Source of the DNA: JAHDCJ01 sp039028895
GTDB lineage: Bacteria; Bacteroidota; Bacteroidia; Chitinophagales; Saprospiraceae
Length of the DNA stretch: 64,000 nucleotides
Assembly: GCA_039028895.1 (NCBI GenBank)
Contig: JBCCHF010000009.1
Location: forward strand, 114,957-178,956
Direction: 5' to 3'
The notes beneath the pieces were generated by a model. The model was not told where the DNA came from, did no database searches, and saw only the letters and a list, made by a program, of their open reading frames with translations. Of this stretch, positions 51,209-60,156 are shown piece by piece (the first letter of the stretch is position 1; every line of letters begins with the position of its first letter). Both the position numbers and the translations under genes were made by a program.

Positions 51209-52939
51209 ATGTCTAAAAACCGTACACAATCATTGATTCAGTTGGCCCTTTTCGTAGGGGTTCTGTTGTTTTTGAATGTTGTGGCCAACAGGTTTTACAC
51301 TCATCTCGACCTTACAGAAGACAAACGGTTTTCATTGACAAAGGCTACCAAGAGTGTCGTCAAAAATCTTGATGATAACCTGTTTGTGAATGTCTATATG
51401 GATGGGGAGTTTTCTTCCGACGTCAAGCGCCTGAAAACAAGCGTAACTGAGATGTTGGATAAATTCAAATCCCTTTCGGGGAATGTGGAATACCAATTGG
51501 TCAATCCGCTCGATGGTTCACCAGACGAGATCAATAAAACTCTGGAAGAATTGCGTAACAGAGGCATCTTTGAGTATGTAGACAAACGTGCAGGGAGTGA
51601 CGAGTTTTCGGCAAAACGTGTTTTCCCGGGTGCCACACTCTATTACAAAGGTCGCGAGATTTCTGTTTATTTCCTGGAAAAGGCAACTCCTGGTACACCT
51701 AAACAGGTCAGATTTAATAACTCCATATCCATGTTGGAGTATAATCTGGCCAATGCAATTCAGAAATTGAAGACCATTCAAAAACCAAAGATAACCTTCA
51801 TCACAGGTCACGGTGAATTATTTGATTTTGAAAGAGCTGACTTTGAGGCTTCCCTCAAGCCATTTTACGATGTCGCGGAAATGAATCTAGACAGCGTTAC
51901 GGTTATCAGTGACCGGATCGACGTTGCCGTAATTGCGAAACCACGTGGCCCATATTCTGATAGGGATAAATTTAAAATAGATCAGTACGTCATGAATGGC
52001 GGTAAAGTATTATGGTTGGTTGATCAGACCAATGCAGGTATCGATAGTCTACGGACTAGAGGGGAGGTACTCTCCGGGCCAATGCCGCACCAGCTTGATG
52101 ACCTGATATTCAGATATGGTGCCCGGATCAATTCAGACCTGATTCTCGACCTGCAAAGTTCAAGAATTCCATTGCAGGTGGGCATTGAAGGAGGTCGCCC
52201 GCAATTTGACCTCAAGTTTTGGTATTACTTCCCAATTATATTACCGGACGCAGAAACGGATCATCCGATCGTGAAAAACCTTGATGGTATTGATTTTAAA
52301 TTCGTTTCAACCATTGATACCCTAAAAACCAAGACCCCGGTCAAAAAAACAGTGCTGTTAACGTCTTCCGAAAATAGTCGTTTTTCGCGATCGCCATCAA
52401 GATTAACCTTCGATATTACGCGCACAGAACCCAATCTCGACCGATATAACAATGGTAATAAGCCAGTGGCCATATTGTTGGAAGGCACATTTCCTTCGCT
52501 TTACCAAAATCGGGTTACTGAGTCAATGGCAGAAGGCCTGAAAGCCATGAACCAGGAATTCAAGCCTCAGTCCGAACCCACAAAGATGATCGTCGTTTCT
52601 GATGGAGACGTCGCCCGTAACCACGTCGATCTTGACAAGAAAGAACTCAAGCCATTGGGCTACAATATTTTCGAACAATACACCTTCGCCAATCGCGATT
52701 TCCTGCTCAACTGTATCGAATATCTCATGGATTCAGACGGCTTGATCGGTGCGCGGTCGAAAGAAGTCAAATTGCGCTTGCTCAATAAGGCCCAGCTCAG
52801 AAGCGATTCTGCTTTGCTAGGCATTCCGATGAAGGAAAAAACAAAACGACAGGTGATTAACCTGTTACTTCCCCTCATACTGCTCATACTCTTCGGTATC
52901 GGGTATAACTACCTGAGAAAAAGAAGGTATGCTGTTTAA
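51209..52939 (+). CDS. gldG: Gliding motility ABC-associated protein GldG
   Basis: A 576-residue protein with an N-terminal membrane helix (about 10-28, LIQLALFVGVLLFLNVVAN), a large extracytoplasmic region of the ABC-type uncharacterised transport GldG type (LTEDKRFSLTKATKSVVKNL, KITFITGHGE, MNGGKVLWLVDQ), and a C-terminal membrane helix (about 550-567) followed by a Lys/Arg-rich end. It works with GldA and GldF. Length is typical for GldG. Confidence 0.93.
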   Translation: MSKNRTQSLIQLALFVGVLLFLNVVANRFYTHLDLTEDKRFSLTKATKSVVKNLDDNLFVNVYMDGEFSSDVKRLKTSVTEMLDKFKSLSGNVEYQLVNPLDGSPDEINKTLEELRNRGIFEYVDKRAGSDEFSAKRVFPGATLYYKGREISVYFLEKATPGTPKQVRFNNSISMLEYNLANAIQKLKTIQKPKITFITGHGELFDFERADFEASLKPFYDVAEMNLDSVTVISDRIDVAVIAKPRGPYSDRDKFKIDQYVMNGGKVLWLVDQTNAGIDSLRTRGEVLSGPMPHQLDDLIFRYGARINSDLILDLQSSRIPLQVGIEGGRPQFDLKFWYYFPIILPDAETDHPIVKNLDGIDFKFVSTIDTLKTKTPVKKTVLLTSSENSRFSRSPSRLTFDITRTEPNLDRYNNGNKPVAILLEGTFPSLYQNRVTESMAEGLKAMNQEFKPQSEPTKMIVVSDGDVARNHVDLDKKELKPLGYNIFEQYTFANRDFLLNCIEYLMDSDGLIGARSKEVKLRLLNKAQLRSDSALLGIPMKEKTKRQVINLLLPLILLILFGIGYNYLRKRRYAV

Positions 52940-52967
52940 TTACGCTTAAAGTCCAAAATTATCCGCA

Positions 52968-53990
52968 ATGAAAAAATCTACCTGGATACTACTCGCTCTG
53001 CTCCTTGTATTGGCTGCAGTCGCTTATTTCACACAAGGGGAAAAAGAAAATTACATGGATGGTGATCAGTTGGCTATTGCCAATACGAGCCAGATCCATA
53101 AGATCTTTATTGCCGACAGGCACAAAAGCCGGATCACCCTTACAAAAGGTGATGATGGCTGGACAGTCAATGATAAATTCAGGGCAAGAGATGCTGCGGT
53201 CAATACTCTGCTCAATACTGTTGAAGGTGTGAGAGTGCAAAATTATGTGGCCAAAGCCGCTGAAAAAAATGTATTGCAAGAACTGCGTGATTTCGGCATC
53301 AAAGCTGAGTTTTATGATAAGAACGACAAGATACTGAAGGTGTATTATGTCGGTGGTGGAGCGCCAAATCAAAATGGCTCCTACATGATGCAGGAAGGCG
53401 ATAACAACATCTATGTGGTACGGATTCGCAACTGGGAAGGGGTGCTCAAACCAAGGTTTTTGCTCGATGAAATCGATTGGCGCGATCGGGCTGTTTTCCG
53501 GTTCAACCCTGATGAAATCAAAGAGGTTACAGTCGAGTATCCCGGTTCACCAGAGTCAAGTTTCAAACTGGAAAAGAAAGCTAAAGACGATTACCAGGTC
53601 TACCCATTAAAAGTTGAACAAAGTTTCGTGAAAGATCGGCCGGATGTCGTCAAGGGAAAGGTCTTGTATTATCTCAAAGGATACGAAAAACAGATTGCTG
53701 AAGCTTTTGAAAATGGTAACGAGGCCCGTGATTCCATCATTCAGACTCAACCATTTGCCAGGATCAATGTGGTTGATGAAAATAATAATTCGAAAAACGT
53801 CAAATTATTCCCGATTCAGGGCAAAGAAGTCGGTACACTTCCTGATGGAACGATCAAGCGCGCTCCAGTTGAACGGTATTTTGCCTCAGTTGATGAAAAT
53901 ACAGACTTCATGATGGTTCAGCATTTGTTGTTCAAACGCTTACTCGCTCCCTACGAATTCTTTTTTACGGAAGAAGATCAAAAGGAATAG
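52968..53990 (+). CDS. DUF4340 domain protein, gldG-linked
   Basis: A 340-residue exported protein with an N-terminal hydrophobic segment (about 5-21) and DUF4340-like repeats (LTKGDDGWTVNDKFRARDAAVNTLL near residue 50; RVQNYVAKAAEKNVLQELRDFGI near 90). DUF4340 genes commonly follow gldG-type ABC genes in Bacteroidota and other phyla. The function is unknown; a periplasmic partner of GldFG is likely. It is the last gene of the gld group and overlaps the convergent gene by 13 bases. Confidence 0.85.
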   Translation: MKKSTWILLALLLVLAAVAYFTQGEKENYMDGDQLAIANTSQIHKIFIADRHKSRITLTKGDDGWTVNDKFRARDAAVNTLLNTVEGVRVQNYVAKAAEKNVLQELRDFGIKAEFYDKNDKILKVYYVGGGAPNQNGSYMMQEGDNNIYVVRIRNWEGVLKPRFLLDEIDWRDRAVFRFNPDEIKEVTVEYPGSPESSFKLEKKAKDDYQVYPLKVEQSFVKDRPDVVKGKVLYYLKGYEKQIAEAFENGNEARDSIIQTQPFARINVVDENNNSKNVKLFPIQGKEVGTLPDGTIKRAPVERYFASVDENTDFMMVQHLLFKRLLAPYEFFFTEEDQKE

Positions 53991-54784
53991 ATCCTGACTT
54001 CATCTTCAAGAGCGAGGTAAAGTCGCTCTTTTTCAATCCTGACATTTTGGATGGCCTTTTCCGTTTCCGGAATGGAGATGATATAGCGATCAAGTGATTG
54101 CAGGTCAAAGGCATGAAGAGTTTTGTCATTGAAGTAAATGATCCTGCCATCAACCACCTGGAAGCTTCTTAAGCCAGGCATATCAAGGGTTTTCGAATAT
54201 TCACCATATACATCAAAAACAAGAATGCCTGATTCAGGGTCATTCACAAACAACCAGTTTTCCCTTTCGAGGAGAAAGCTGGGTTCGAGAGCGGATTCAA
54301 GTACCAGTGAAAGGTCACTGCTTGACAATAATGTTCTGGCACTGTTGTCGATCTTTTTTACTTTGAAAGAAATAGGATCATAAAGCCAGATATTGCCATC
54401 ATTTGAAAAACACAGCGCCTCAATAATATCAAAATCAAGATCAAACAGATCAAATGAGCCTGTCTTGCTTAATGTGTTATCAAGGGTGACGACTGTCTGA
54501 AATTCGGGATAGTACAAGAGGACTTTGAAAGGATTGGTAGCATCAATCAGCGTAGGCATGCCCAGGGTAAACTCGTTGAATCGGTAAAGTTCTTCACCTT
54601 CAGGAGAAAACTTGATAAGTTCACCATCTTCATCCACAGCATAAATGTTTTGCAGTACATCTGTAACCAGGTAACTCGCTTTAATGTCAAGGGTAGCTGA
54701 CAGTTGGTATTTCAGACTGTCTTGTGCCATACTGCTAAAGCAGGCGATCAGGATTAAGGATAATATGGAAAGTAATTTTTTCAA
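53978..54784 (-). CDS. Exported hypothetical, propeller-like protein
   Basis: A 268-residue protein with a signal peptide (about 1-20, ending SMAQ). The mature part shows repeated strands of the type NIYAVDEDGELIKFSPEGE, DGNIWLYDPISFKVKKID and GILVFDVYGEYSKTLD, suggesting a beta-propeller of about six blades. Function unknown. It overlaps lpxH by four bases and the DUF4340 gene by 13 bases on the other strand. Confidence 0.75.
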   Translation of the reverse strand: MKKLLSILSLILIACFSSMAQDSLKYQLSATLDIKASYLVTDVLQNIYAVDEDGELIKFSPEGEELYRFNEFTLGMPTLIDATNPFKVLLYYPEFQTVVTLDNTLSKTGSFDLFDLDFDIIEALCFSNDGNIWLYDPISFKVKKIDNSARTLLSSSDLSLVLESALEPSFLLERENWLFVNDPESGILVFDVYGEYSKTLDMPGLRSFQVVDGRIIYFNDKTLHAFDLQSLDRYIISIPETEKAIQNVRIEKERLYLALEDEVRIYSF

Positions 54785-55578
54785 AAATTGTGATTGCTGT
54801 TAAACTTTTGGTAGCGCGTTTGTACTGGTTCTTTCTCAAAAAACTTCAATTCCAGATCTTTCCCGTCAAAAACTGCATAAGAATTGAAGTTGATCCATTC
54901 GCCAAGATTCAAATATCGGCTTTTACCATTTTTTAATACCAAATCAAGAGGAAGATGCCGATGGCCAAAAACAAAGTAGTCAATCTGCGTCTTATCCAGT
55001 TTCTTGTTGGCATAAAGGTAGAGCCATTCGTTATCGAGCCCCAGGAACGTTTCCGGGGTCTTGTTATTCGTATCTCTGCTCTTTCCTGACCAGAACTTTG
55101 CAAGTCGTATGCCAAAATTAGGATGAAGTCTTGCAAACAGCCATTGGCATAGCTTAGAAGCAAAGATCTTTTTGATCATCTTATAGCCTTTGTCTCCAGG
55201 TCCAAGTCCATCACCATGGCCGATAAAAAAAGTTTTTCCGCCAATTTTTTTCGTGATGGGCTCCCTGATAATCGGGATATCCATTTCTGTTTCGAAGTAA
55301 GAAAACATCCACATATCATGGTTGCCTGTAAAGAAAAAGATGGGAATACCGACATCGCGTAATTCAGCCAGTTTACCAAGAATTCTTGTATATCCTTTAG
55401 GTACCACCGTGGCGTATTCAAACCAGAAATCAAAGACGTCACCTACCAGGTAGATTTCAGCCGCATCCTGTTTGATGTTGTCAAGCCAGCGGATGATACA
55501 GCGCTCTCTTTCAATGCTTTGCTGTTCATCTGGTACCCCAAGGTGAAAATCTGATGCAAAATAAATTTTATCGGCCAT
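54781..55578 (-). CDS. lpxH: UDP-2,3-diacylglucosamine diphosphatase (LpxH-like)
   Basis: A calcineurin-type metallophosphatase that hydrolyses UDP-2,3-diacylglucosamine to lipid X and UMP in the lipid A pathway. The 265-residue protein has the five metal motifs: ASDFHLG (Asp10, His12), VGDVFDFW, GNHDMW, IGHGD and FGHRH. It lies away from the lpxD/C/A group, in a minus-strand run with two unknown exported proteins. Distinguishing LpxH from the related LpxI-independent branches needs alignment, but the family is clear. Confidence 0.9.
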   Translation of the reverse strand: MADKIYFASDFHLGVPDEQQSIERERCIIRWLDNIKQDAAEIYLVGDVFDFWFEYATVVPKGYTRILGKLAELRDVGIPIFFFTGNHDMWMFSYFETEMDIPIIREPITKKIGGKTFFIGHGDGLGPGDKGYKMIKKIFASKLCQWLFARLHPNFGIRLAKFWSGKSRDTNNKTPETFLGLDNEWLYLYANKKLDKTQIDYFVFGHRHLPLDLVLKNGKSRYLNLGEWINFNSYAVFDGKDLELKFFEKEPVQTRYQKFNSNHNF

Positions 55579-56281
55579 TACAATAATCGATCATCCTGAT
55601 AATATCCGCTTCACGCTTTAAATTAAGTTTTTCCTGGCGCATCACGGTCTTGAGGTCGTTTTTATATTCTGGCAACAGCCTGAAAAGGATTTTCTTTTTC
55701 TTTTTGAGGCGATAGGCAGGTTCTCCCGGTCTTTTTATAAAATATTCCGTTTCCGGAAAGATTATATCCTCCTTTATCCCGGTATTTAGTTGTGGGTCAT
55801 AATCACTACGCTTTATGGCCATTTTCCAGCGTTTTAACAATAATATTTCGCCTTGATTCAATTGTTGGAAAAAGCTCTTGCTCCTATAATTATCAACTTC
55901 GAATGGAGCATTGATAAATATTTGCCAGCCAAGAATAACAGCATCCACCTTATCTGGATCAATGATATAAACACTGTTGTTATATTCTGCCTGCATTTGG
56001 TCGTCATATACCCTATATTTCAACCTTACGCCGGGCAGTTTTAGGTCATTCGCCCCTTTCGGGACAATGGCGCCTTCTACCCAATCGTCATTGAGATAAT
56101 GTCGACTTAGTGAATTGCGGAGGGCAATCTGTTCTTGTTCGTAGGCAGCCAATGAACCTTGTTTTGCCTTGAAAATGCTGTTTAACAGACTGTCTTGCCA
56201 ACTTTCCTGTGCCGAAACATGTTCAACACCAACTAGCATTGGCAATATTAATAAAATGGTGATCAGTTTTTTCATCATCAT
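55568..56281 (-). CDS. Exported hypothetical protein upstream of lpxH
   Basis: A 237-residue protein from the ATG at 56281, which begins a clear signal peptide (MMMKKLITILLILPMLVGVE, cleaved near SAQ). Two further ATGs at 56278 and 56275 are equally possible. An in-frame extension to 56437 would overlap the promoter and the divergent mvaD gene and is rejected. The mature protein is soluble and mixed alpha/beta (KSFFQQLNQGEILLLKRWK), with a basic C-terminus (LKKKKKILF). No family recognised. It overlaps lpxH by 11 bases and heads that operon. Confidence 0.75.
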   Translation of the reverse strand: MMMKKLITILLILPMLVGVEHVSAQESWQDSLLNSIFKAKQGSLAAYEQEQIALRNSLSRHYLNDDWVEGAIVPKGANDLKLPGVRLKYRVYDDQMQAEYNNSVYIIDPDKVDAVILGWQIFINAPFEVDNYRSKSFFQQLNQGEILLLKRWKMAIKRSDYDPQLNTGIKEDIIFPETEYFIKRPGEPAYRLKKKKKILFRLLPEYKNDLKTVMRQEKLNLKREADIIRMIDYCNGR

Positions 56282-56310
56282 AGAAATGATATGCAAGCGC
56301 AAATTTCGTT

Positions 56311-56318
56311 TAACTTTG
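56311..56318 (+). promoter_or_regulatory. Putative mvaD -7 element (TAACTTTG)
   Basis: TAACTTTG matches TAnnTTTG and lies 37 bases before the mvaD ATG in the divergent gap. No clear -33 box was seen. Confidence 0.4.
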
Positions 56319-56355
56319 TGACTTATTTTCAAACTGGTCTTAAAAAATCCGGTTA

Positions 56356-57456
56356 ATGACTCAATACACAAACCCTGATCTTCGACTTTCTGCTTCATCT
56401 CTGACCTCAGGTGAGATTCGTTGGACAAGTCCTTCAAATATCGCTTTGATCAAATACTGGGGTAAACATGGCAAACAATTGCCGAGAAATCCGTCCATCA
56501 GTTTCACATTAAAAGAAGCTTATTCAGATACAACCATTAGTTGGTCGCCCAAGTCAGTAAAAGACGATTCGACTATTGATCTTTCTTTTTTCTTTGAAGG
56601 TCAGGCCAATCCGGCATTCGGGAAAAAAGTTGAAACATTTCTTGCCGAACAATTGGATGCCTTTCCTTTCCTTGGTCAGCTTTCACTGAAGATCAGTTCG
56701 GGCAATTCTTTCCCGCATTCTGCTGGTATCGCATCTTCTGCTTCAGCGATGAGTGCAGTTGCCATGTGTCTTTGCTCAATGGAAAACCGATTTTTTAATA
56801 CACTTAATGACAACGCCGCATTCCTGAAAAAGGCTTCCTACTTCGCGCGCCTCGGTTCCGGGTCAGCTGCTCGTTCTGTGTATCCATTTGTTGCGGTTTG
56901 GGGACAAACTGATGCTGTCGCGGATTCCTCAGACCTTTATGCAATACCATTTGCTGATAAAGTACATCCGATGTTTCATGATTTTCATGATGCTATCCTG
57001 ATCATCAGTAAGGAAGAAAAATCGGTTTCCAGCCGCGCTGGTCATGCATTAATGGAAGGCAACCCATATGCTCCGGTCAGGTATGCACAGGCCAATAGTC
57101 GTCTTGAGACATTGATTAAAGCCATGGCAATCGGCGACCTTGAGACTTTTGGAAATATCACAGAAGGCGAGGCCCTGACTTTACATGCTTTAATGATGAC
57201 TTCAGAACCGTCTTTTCTTTTAATGGCATCTAATAGCCTGGAAGCTATTCAGCGGGTTCGAGCTTTCAGGGCAGATACTGGTGTTCCGCTTTATTTCACG
57301 CTTGATGCTGGTCCAAACCTTCACTTGTTGTATCCTGGAGAGCACCGTGACGTTGTCGAGTCTTTTATCAAGTCCGATCTTGAGTCGTTATGCGAAAACG
57401 GACGCTGGATTGCCGACAAATCTGGAGAAGGCCCCGTTAAAATAACAGAAAGCTAA
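56356..57456 (+). CDS. mvaD: Diphosphomevalonate decarboxylase MvaD
   Basis: Last step of the mevalonate pathway to isopentenyl diphosphate. The 366-residue GHMP-kinase-fold protein has SNIALIKYWGKHGKQLPRNP (active site), SISFTLKEAYSDTT, the SGNSFPHSAGIASSASAMSA glycine/serine loop and GSAARSVYPFVAVW, and FTLDAGPNLHLLYP near the end. Use of mevalonate rather than MEP is known for Saprospiria-like Bacteroidota and is consistent with the proposed host. Divergent from the lpxH operon; ends overlapping the next minus-strand gene by four bases. Confidence 0.93.
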   Translation: MTQYTNPDLRLSASSLTSGEIRWTSPSNIALIKYWGKHGKQLPRNPSISFTLKEAYSDTTISWSPKSVKDDSTIDLSFFFEGQANPAFGKKVETFLAEQLDAFPFLGQLSLKISSGNSFPHSAGIASSASAMSAVAMCLCSMENRFFNTLNDNAAFLKKASYFARLGSGSAARSVYPFVAVWGQTDAVADSSDLYAIPFADKVHPMFHDFHDAILIISKEEKSVSSRAGHALMEGNPYAPVRYAQANSRLETLIKAMAIGDLETFGNITEGEALTLHALMMTSEPSFLLMASNSLEAIQRVRAFRADTGVPLYFTLDAGPNLHLLYPGEHRDVVESFIKSDLESLCENGRWIADKSGEGPVKITES

Positions 57457-57785
57457 TAATCAAACCAGTCAATTGGGTCTTTGGATCTGTATTGCCGTTT
57501 GGTGATAACCCTTTGTTTTTCCCTTTCTATGATGGCTTTCGCCAATGTCAGGTTAGCTGGTTCCGGATTTTCTGCTGCAAAGGCGGCTTCCATTTTCCGC
57601 TCGTCGACATCAAGTCGATAGAGAATCTGGAATAGATATTCAAGCCTGTTTTTTTCAATGTACCAGGCGATTACATCTGCCATATGGTCAAGCAAAGCCT
57701 CCTCCGTATCAAGGTCTTGATTCGGTTCCAATTCAAAATCTCTGAGAACAAGATTCAGAGTATCAGCAAAAAGGTTTTCAGTCAC
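57453..57785 (-). CDS. Small acidic helical hypothetical protein
   Basis: A 110-residue cytoplasmic protein, acidic and helix-rich (DLDTEEALLDHMADVIAWYI, RLEYLFQILYRLDVDERKME), without signal peptide. Start is GTG, its first base shared with the TAG stop of the upstream transglutaminase-fold gene. It overlaps the mvaD stop by four bases. No named family recognised. The tight coupling suggests a genuine gene. Confidence 0.75.
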   Translation of the reverse strand: MTENLFADTLNLVLRDFELEPNQDLDTEEALLDHMADVIAWYIEKNRLEYLFQILYRLDVDERKMEAAFAAENPEPANLTLAKAIIEREKQRVITKRQYRSKDPIDWFDY

Positions 57786-58852
57786 TAGGTACCGGTTGAG
57801 ACCACCACCCTGTAGGTCACAACATCTTCACCTTTGATAGCGAACGTAAGGTAGAAGCGGCGACCTTTCTCCGGAGGTGTGAAGAAATAGGTATAGATGT
57901 TTTCACCTTCTTTTGTCAAAGGAGCTGTATCCAATTCCTCAGTTGTGTATTCGTTTTCTACTTTCCTTGTTCGGTAAACGGTTACTGTGTCAAGGGCAGC
58001 TGCTGAAGTAAAGGTAAACGCAATAGTAGTGTCTTCTTTCATTTCCAACAGACCCAAAGCAGGTTCAACGTTATCAATGCCGCTCTTGAAATAGCCCGCA
58101 AAAACCTGTGGTCCCAGGAAGAAGGTTTCGATGTCGCCGCGATCATAGGCATCGTCAATCAGTTGCCAGCCCTCCTGCTCAGGAAGGTGATCCTTAATGA
58201 AACGGATAGGAGGTGTCAGGTAGTAATGATCGCCAAACTTTTTCTCGAAGCGGTCTGTTTTTGCAGTACAATCAGTTGTTCCTGCGGCCCATGTCGGATC
58301 AAGGAGATACCAGTTTTCATTAAGTCTGACAGCATTCCAGGCGTGGTTAGGTCTGCGAGGGGGCCTTTTCCCGATACGAGTTTCATCATTACGGCCGTAT
58401 CCTGGAATTAATCTAACAGTAACTCCAGCAGAATCACACATATCTTTGAAGAAAAATGCGAAGTCATTAAAAGCACCTTTTCTTTCTTTGAATACTCTTG
58501 GCAGGAAGTCTTTATCTCTTTCTGTTTTCCATTCCTTCCACTTTTTTCTGTCTTTTCCTTTTAACTGCTCACTTTTGTCTTCTGCACCACAGTCATAACT
58601 TACGTTATGGGTCAACCAGACGAAAAGCGCCCTGGTCTTTTCTGCTTCTGTGTCGAAGTTGGCGGTTAGTTTGTTGACCAGGTCTCTGACGTGCAAAAAA
58701 GAGGCACCAGAAAGCGACTTAACATATCGGTCAACTTCGGTGTAGTCCATTTGAGTAGGATCGTTGGGGTCATTGATCTCCTGGGCGGAAACCGTAGTTC
58801 CAATAAGCAAAAGACATATTCCGGCAAGGAAAGTAATTGTATTTTTTATCAT
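57785..58852 (-). CDS. Transglutaminase-fold protein lacking the catalytic Cys
   Basis: A 355-residue exported protein; the ATG at 58852 opens a signal peptide (about 1-23, MIKNTITFLAGICLLLIGTT). The transglutaminase-like core (about 60-190) keeps His170 (NHAWNAV) and Asp185 (WYLLDPTW), but where active members have RKGVCxGYA this one reads RKGAFNDFA with Phe128 in place of the nucleophile. The protein is therefore probably a non-catalytic binding module. A C-terminal beta-rich domain of about 110 residues follows. It overlaps the next gene by one base (TAGTG). Confidence 0.85.
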   Translation of the reverse strand: MIKNTITFLAGICLLLIGTTVSAQEINDPNDPTQMDYTEVDRYVKSLSGASFLHVRDLVNKLTANFDTEAEKTRALFVWLTHNVSYDCGAEDKSEQLKGKDRKKWKEWKTERDKDFLPRVFKERKGAFNDFAFFFKDMCDSAGVTVRLIPGYGRNDETRIGKRPPRRPNHAWNAVRLNENWYLLDPTWAAGTTDCTAKTDRFEKKFGDHYYLTPPIRFIKDHLPEQEGWQLIDDAYDRGDIETFFLGPQVFAGYFKSGIDNVEPALGLLEMKEDTTIAFTFTSAAALDTVTVYRTRKVENEYTTEELDTAPLTKEGENIYTYFFTPPEKGRRFYLTFAIKGEDVVTYRVVVSTGT

Positions 58853-58969
58853 GTGATTATGATTTACAAAATTGAGTTTAAATATAGAACGAAAAGTTGA
58901 TTGGTACATTGCTTTTCAGCGAAGATTGTGCCAATGATAAAGTACAATTCGTTCACGACTTACCAAGAT

Positions 58970-59005
58970 AAAAAAAAGAAGCCTTTCAACTTTCTGAAAG
59001 GCTTC
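58970..59005 (-). terminator. Terminator for the minus-strand outer-membrane gene
   Basis: GAAGCCTTTCA (58978-58988) pairs perfectly with TGAAAGGCTTC (58995-59005) across a 6-base loop. On the minus strand an 8-T run follows at once. It lies 60 bases after the stop of the gene at 59066-59923. Confidence 0.9.
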
Positions 59006-59065
59006 AACTGTGCAATAAATGCAACTCCTCTCTCACTGGAATTACAAATCTTGAATGAAACTTCT

Positions 59066-59923
59066 TTAGTCCCTGATGGTGAATAAAGTTACACCTATGG
59101 TAAAAGGATGTAACTCAGGGCCTTCACCGTCTTTGAACATACTGTTCAAGGCATATTTTGCATAAAACCCGACGTGCCCGACATTTATTTTTCCTATGAG
59201 GCCATATCTGAATTTGTTGAGGTTAAAGTCGTCACGTTCTTTTTGAACGCCAAACTCATCACTTTTCTGCTTTTGGCCTGCACTCATTAAAAGTCCTATG
59301 TAACCACCACCTGAGATGGCAAAGGCATTGTGGTGGTGTTTCCCTTTGGCTCTGAACTCGAGTTCAAGTGGAAGTGAAATGAAAGTTGTACGTAGTCGAT
59401 TTCGTTTATAGTCAATATCGTCATTGATGATAGTCAGTTCATCTTGACCTGGAACGAGGGTAATATCATTCGTAAAGCGATAGTATTTCAGATTGAATTC
59501 TGGTCCGTAAACAAGACGAATGGCTTTTTTGTAAAGTTTGACACGTTGCTTGACAACATGAAAGGTGATTTCCCATGATTGACCATAGTTCAATTCGAGA
59601 TTATCCAAATTGTTAGGTAAGTTCAGGCTTCCATCAAAGCCGTAACCATTAATCCCTATATCCAGGCCAAAAAAGTCGGTCGTTACATTTCCCCGTGAAT
59701 GGCGGTGGCGAAAATTCCAGTTGCCATTGCGATGACTCCAGCGGTTGTCCCAGTCCCAGTCATCGTCGCGGTCGCGGTCTTTCTTTTTTTCTTCCCGTCT
59801 GTCTTCATCTTTCTTGTCTGGATCGTCTTGTGATATTCCGGTAACGGGTAAAAGAAAAAAGGCTAAAAAGAAGAGAAGAAGTGATTTAGTTATGGTGCGA
59901 TTTAAAATATATATGCTGCTCAT
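59066..59923 (-). CDS. Outer-membrane beta-barrel-like protein with charged linker
   Basis: A 285-residue exported protein with a signal peptide (about 1-31). Residues about 32-75 form an extremely charged Asp/Lys/Arg/Glu linker (DDPDKKDEDRREEKKKDRDR), followed by a His/Arg/Trp-rich stretch. The C-terminal 200 residues alternate hydrophobic and polar strands ending in FTIGVTLFTIRD, as in small outer-membrane barrels. Function unknown; the linker may bind metal or lipid headgroups. It is terminated by a strong hairpin. Confidence 0.75.
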   Translation of the reverse strand: MSSIYILNRTITKSLLLFFLAFFLLPVTGISQDDPDKKDEDRREEKKKDRDRDDDWDWDNRWSHRNGNWNFRHRHSRGNVTTDFFGLDIGINGYGFDGSLNLPNNLDNLELNYGQSWEITFHVVKQRVKLYKKAIRLVYGPEFNLKYYRFTNDITLVPGQDELTIINDDIDYKRNRLRTTFISLPLELEFRAKGKHHHNAFAISGGGYIGLLMSAGQKQKSDEFGVQKERDDFNLNKFRYGLIGKINVGHVGFYAKYALNSMFKDGEGPELHPFTIGVTLFTIRD

Positions 59924-60044
59924 GATTATTGGTTTTCATTTATGACAATAGCTTCCGGGGCCCTCGGAAAAATATTGTTTTAATCAATGTCAGCAGTGGG
60001 ACGGTAGAGCCCCTCAAAAAGTTACACTTTGATTAAAAGATTAA

Positions 60045-60134
60045 TGGGATTTAGCAGGATTCCTATTTTGCATTGACATACAAAATGGTTTAAAAAATTC
60101 CATTTCAATGGAATTAAAATCCTGCTAAATCCCA
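60045..60134. repeat. 90-bp palindromic element with nested hairpins (copy 1)
   Basis: TGGGATTTAGCAGGATT (60045-60061) is perfectly complementary to 60118-60134. Inside are two smaller hairpins: ATTTTG/CAAAAT (60065-60070 with 60081-60086) and AATTCCATT/AATGGAATT (60096-60104 with 60107-60115). A related but decayed element lies at 62060-62173. It sits 22 bases after the stop of the gene at 60157. It looks like a REP/MITE-type intergenic repeat rather than a simple terminator. Confidence 0.8.
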
Positions 60135-60156
60135 CAAATCCTGTTAGTCCTATCCG

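Noticed and set aside
56282..56437. The 52-residue N-terminal extension of the exported protein upstream of lpxH
   Set aside because: It would place the signal peptide internally and overlap the divergent mvaD gene and its promoter element.
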